Shown: piece after piece, positions 13,227-13,998 of the stretch
Position numbering within the stretch: position 1 is the stretch's first letter
How the letters are laid out: each line of letters opens with the position of its first letter
From: DATKEU01 sp035544495
Lineage (GTDB): Bacteria; Myxococcota_A; Polyangia; Fen-1088
DNA: 13,998 nt
Reading direction: 5' to 3'
Assembly: GCA_035544495.1 (NCBI GenBank)
Contig: DATKEU010000462.1
Span: forward strand, 1-13,998
Notes under the pieces: generated by a model
Seen by the model: only the letters and a program-made list of their open reading frames with translations
Databases searched by the model: none
Told to the model about the DNA's origin: nothing
Program-made: the position numbers and the translations under genes

Positions 13227-13998
13227 GGCGGAGCTGGGCGTCGGTCACGGTCGGCCTGCTGGTGCTGCTGGTGGCGGGCGCCACCTATGTCATCATCCGC
13301 GCCACCAGCGACCGGAAGTCGGGGAGCAAGGGGATCGTCGTGTGGGCGCTGTTCCACGACGCCTCCGGCCTGTTCGAGAAGTCGCGCGTGCAGACCGCCG
13401 GCATCTCCATCGGCTTCATCGAGAAGCGCGACCTGGACCCGCAGTCGGCGCGCGCCCGCCTCACCATCCGCATCAATCCGGACATCAAGCTCTGGTCGAA
13501 CGCCGTGGTGTCGAAGAAGTCGGCCTCGCTGCTGGGCGAATACTTCCTGGAGATCGATCCCGGGACGCCCATCGCGCTGGTGAATGACGAAAAGCAACAG
13601 ATGACGCCGCTCAAGGACGGCGATCAGATCAAGGACGTGCGCGAGCCGACCAGCATCGGCGATCTCATGGCCGACGTCGGGACCATCCTGCCGATCTTGC
13701 GCGACATCCTCAGCGACGTGAAGCGTATGACGTCGGGCACCATCTCCGACATCGCCGAGAACGTGAACAACCTCATCGAGACCAACTCGGCGGTCCTGGA
13801 GCGGCTGCTCAACCGGGTCGATCACATCGCGGCGACCGTCGACAACGTCACCACCTCCGAGGCAGGCGACGTCCGGATCGCGATCAAGAACGTCCGCGAG
13901 ATCACCGAATCGCTCAAGACGCTGGTCGGCTCCAGCCAGGGCGAGGTGAAGGAAACCGGGACGGCGGTGCGCGGATCGCTGGAGAAGCTGCAGCGGAC
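13223..13998 (+). CDS. mlaD: MlaD-type MCE-domain protein, C-terminus beyond window
   Basis: An open frame from GTG 13223 to the right edge (258 codons seen, no stop). One membrane helix at about 8-26 anchors it in the inner membrane, with the rest in the periplasm. The MCE domain covers about 37-115, with FHDASGLFEKSRV, the AGISIG turn and the LLGEYFLEIDPG end typical of substrate-binding MCE proteins that form hexameric rings around the MlaE/MlaF engine. After it comes a long region (about 140-258) of amphipathic helix with many Asn, Asp and Val heptad-like positions. That is longer than in E. coli MlaD (about 183 residues) and more like extended MCE proteins with helical tubes. GTG overlaps the mlaF stop (GTGA); no ATG start is near. 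Confidence 0.9.
   Translation, partial: MRRSWASVTVGLLVLLVAGATYVIIRATSDRKSGSKGIVVWALFHDASGLFEKSRVQTAGISIGFIEKRDLDPQSARARLTIRINPDIKLWSNAVVSKKSASLLGEYFLEIDPGTPIALVNDEKQQMTPLKDGDQIKDVREPTSIGDLMADVGTILPILRDILSDVKRMTSGTISDIAENVNNLIETNSAVLERLLNRVDHIAATVDNVTTSEAGDVRIAIKNVREITESLKTLVGSSQGEVKETGTAVRGSLEKLQR

Overview
This is a very GC-rich, densely coding stretch with long spurious open frames opposite the real genes. Gene content suggests a Gram-negative delta-proteobacterial lineage, most likely Myxococcota: a eukaryotic-type Ser/Thr kinase fused to an HDOD domain, a Gly/Ala-rich lipoprotein of the kind common in myxobacteria, an HtrA protease and an Mla-type lipid transporter. There is no rRNA, tRNA, CRISPR array, insertion sequence or phage gene. 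The assignment to Myxococcota is inference from style and content, not from a marker gene.

Left block (1-6243, all minus strand; read from right to left): a short rhomboid protease, a zinc alcohol dehydrogenase whose start overlaps the rhomboid stop (TGATG), a half-size GDT1/UPF0016 cation transporter, the kinase-HDOD protein, a succinate-semialdehyde-type aldehyde dehydrogenase, and a Gly-rich lipoprotein cut off by the left edge. Gaps of 54, 151, 45 and 109 bases separate these, so it may be one loose operon or several units.

Middle (6244-9452): a 171-base divergent regulatory region with a clear inverted repeat feeds degP on the plus strand. DegP has a trypsin domain, two PDZ domains and an Asn/Asp-rich loop. 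It converges on a membrane-anchored metallophosphoesterase on the minus strand. That gene is divergent from a Crp/Fnr-type regulator, and the shared 194-base region holds two inverted repeats.

Right block (9453-13998, plus strand): the Crp/Fnr-type regulator, a 179-base leader with two small stem-loops, then alanine racemase followed by mlaE, mlaF and mlaD (right edge, incomplete). The alr-mlaE-mlaF-mlaD junctions are 4-base start/stop overlaps (ATGA, GTGA, GTGA), pointing to one translationally coupled operon that joins D-alanine supply for peptidoglycan with lipid transport between the membranes.

Most genes act at or in the cell envelope (rhomboid, GDT1, DegP, metallophosphoesterase, Alr, MlaEFD, lipoprotein). 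I recognise every gene at family level. I see no clear undescribed multi-gene system. The most unusual items are the kinase-HDOD fusion, the alr-mla coupling and the inverted repeats around degP and the Crp-type gene.
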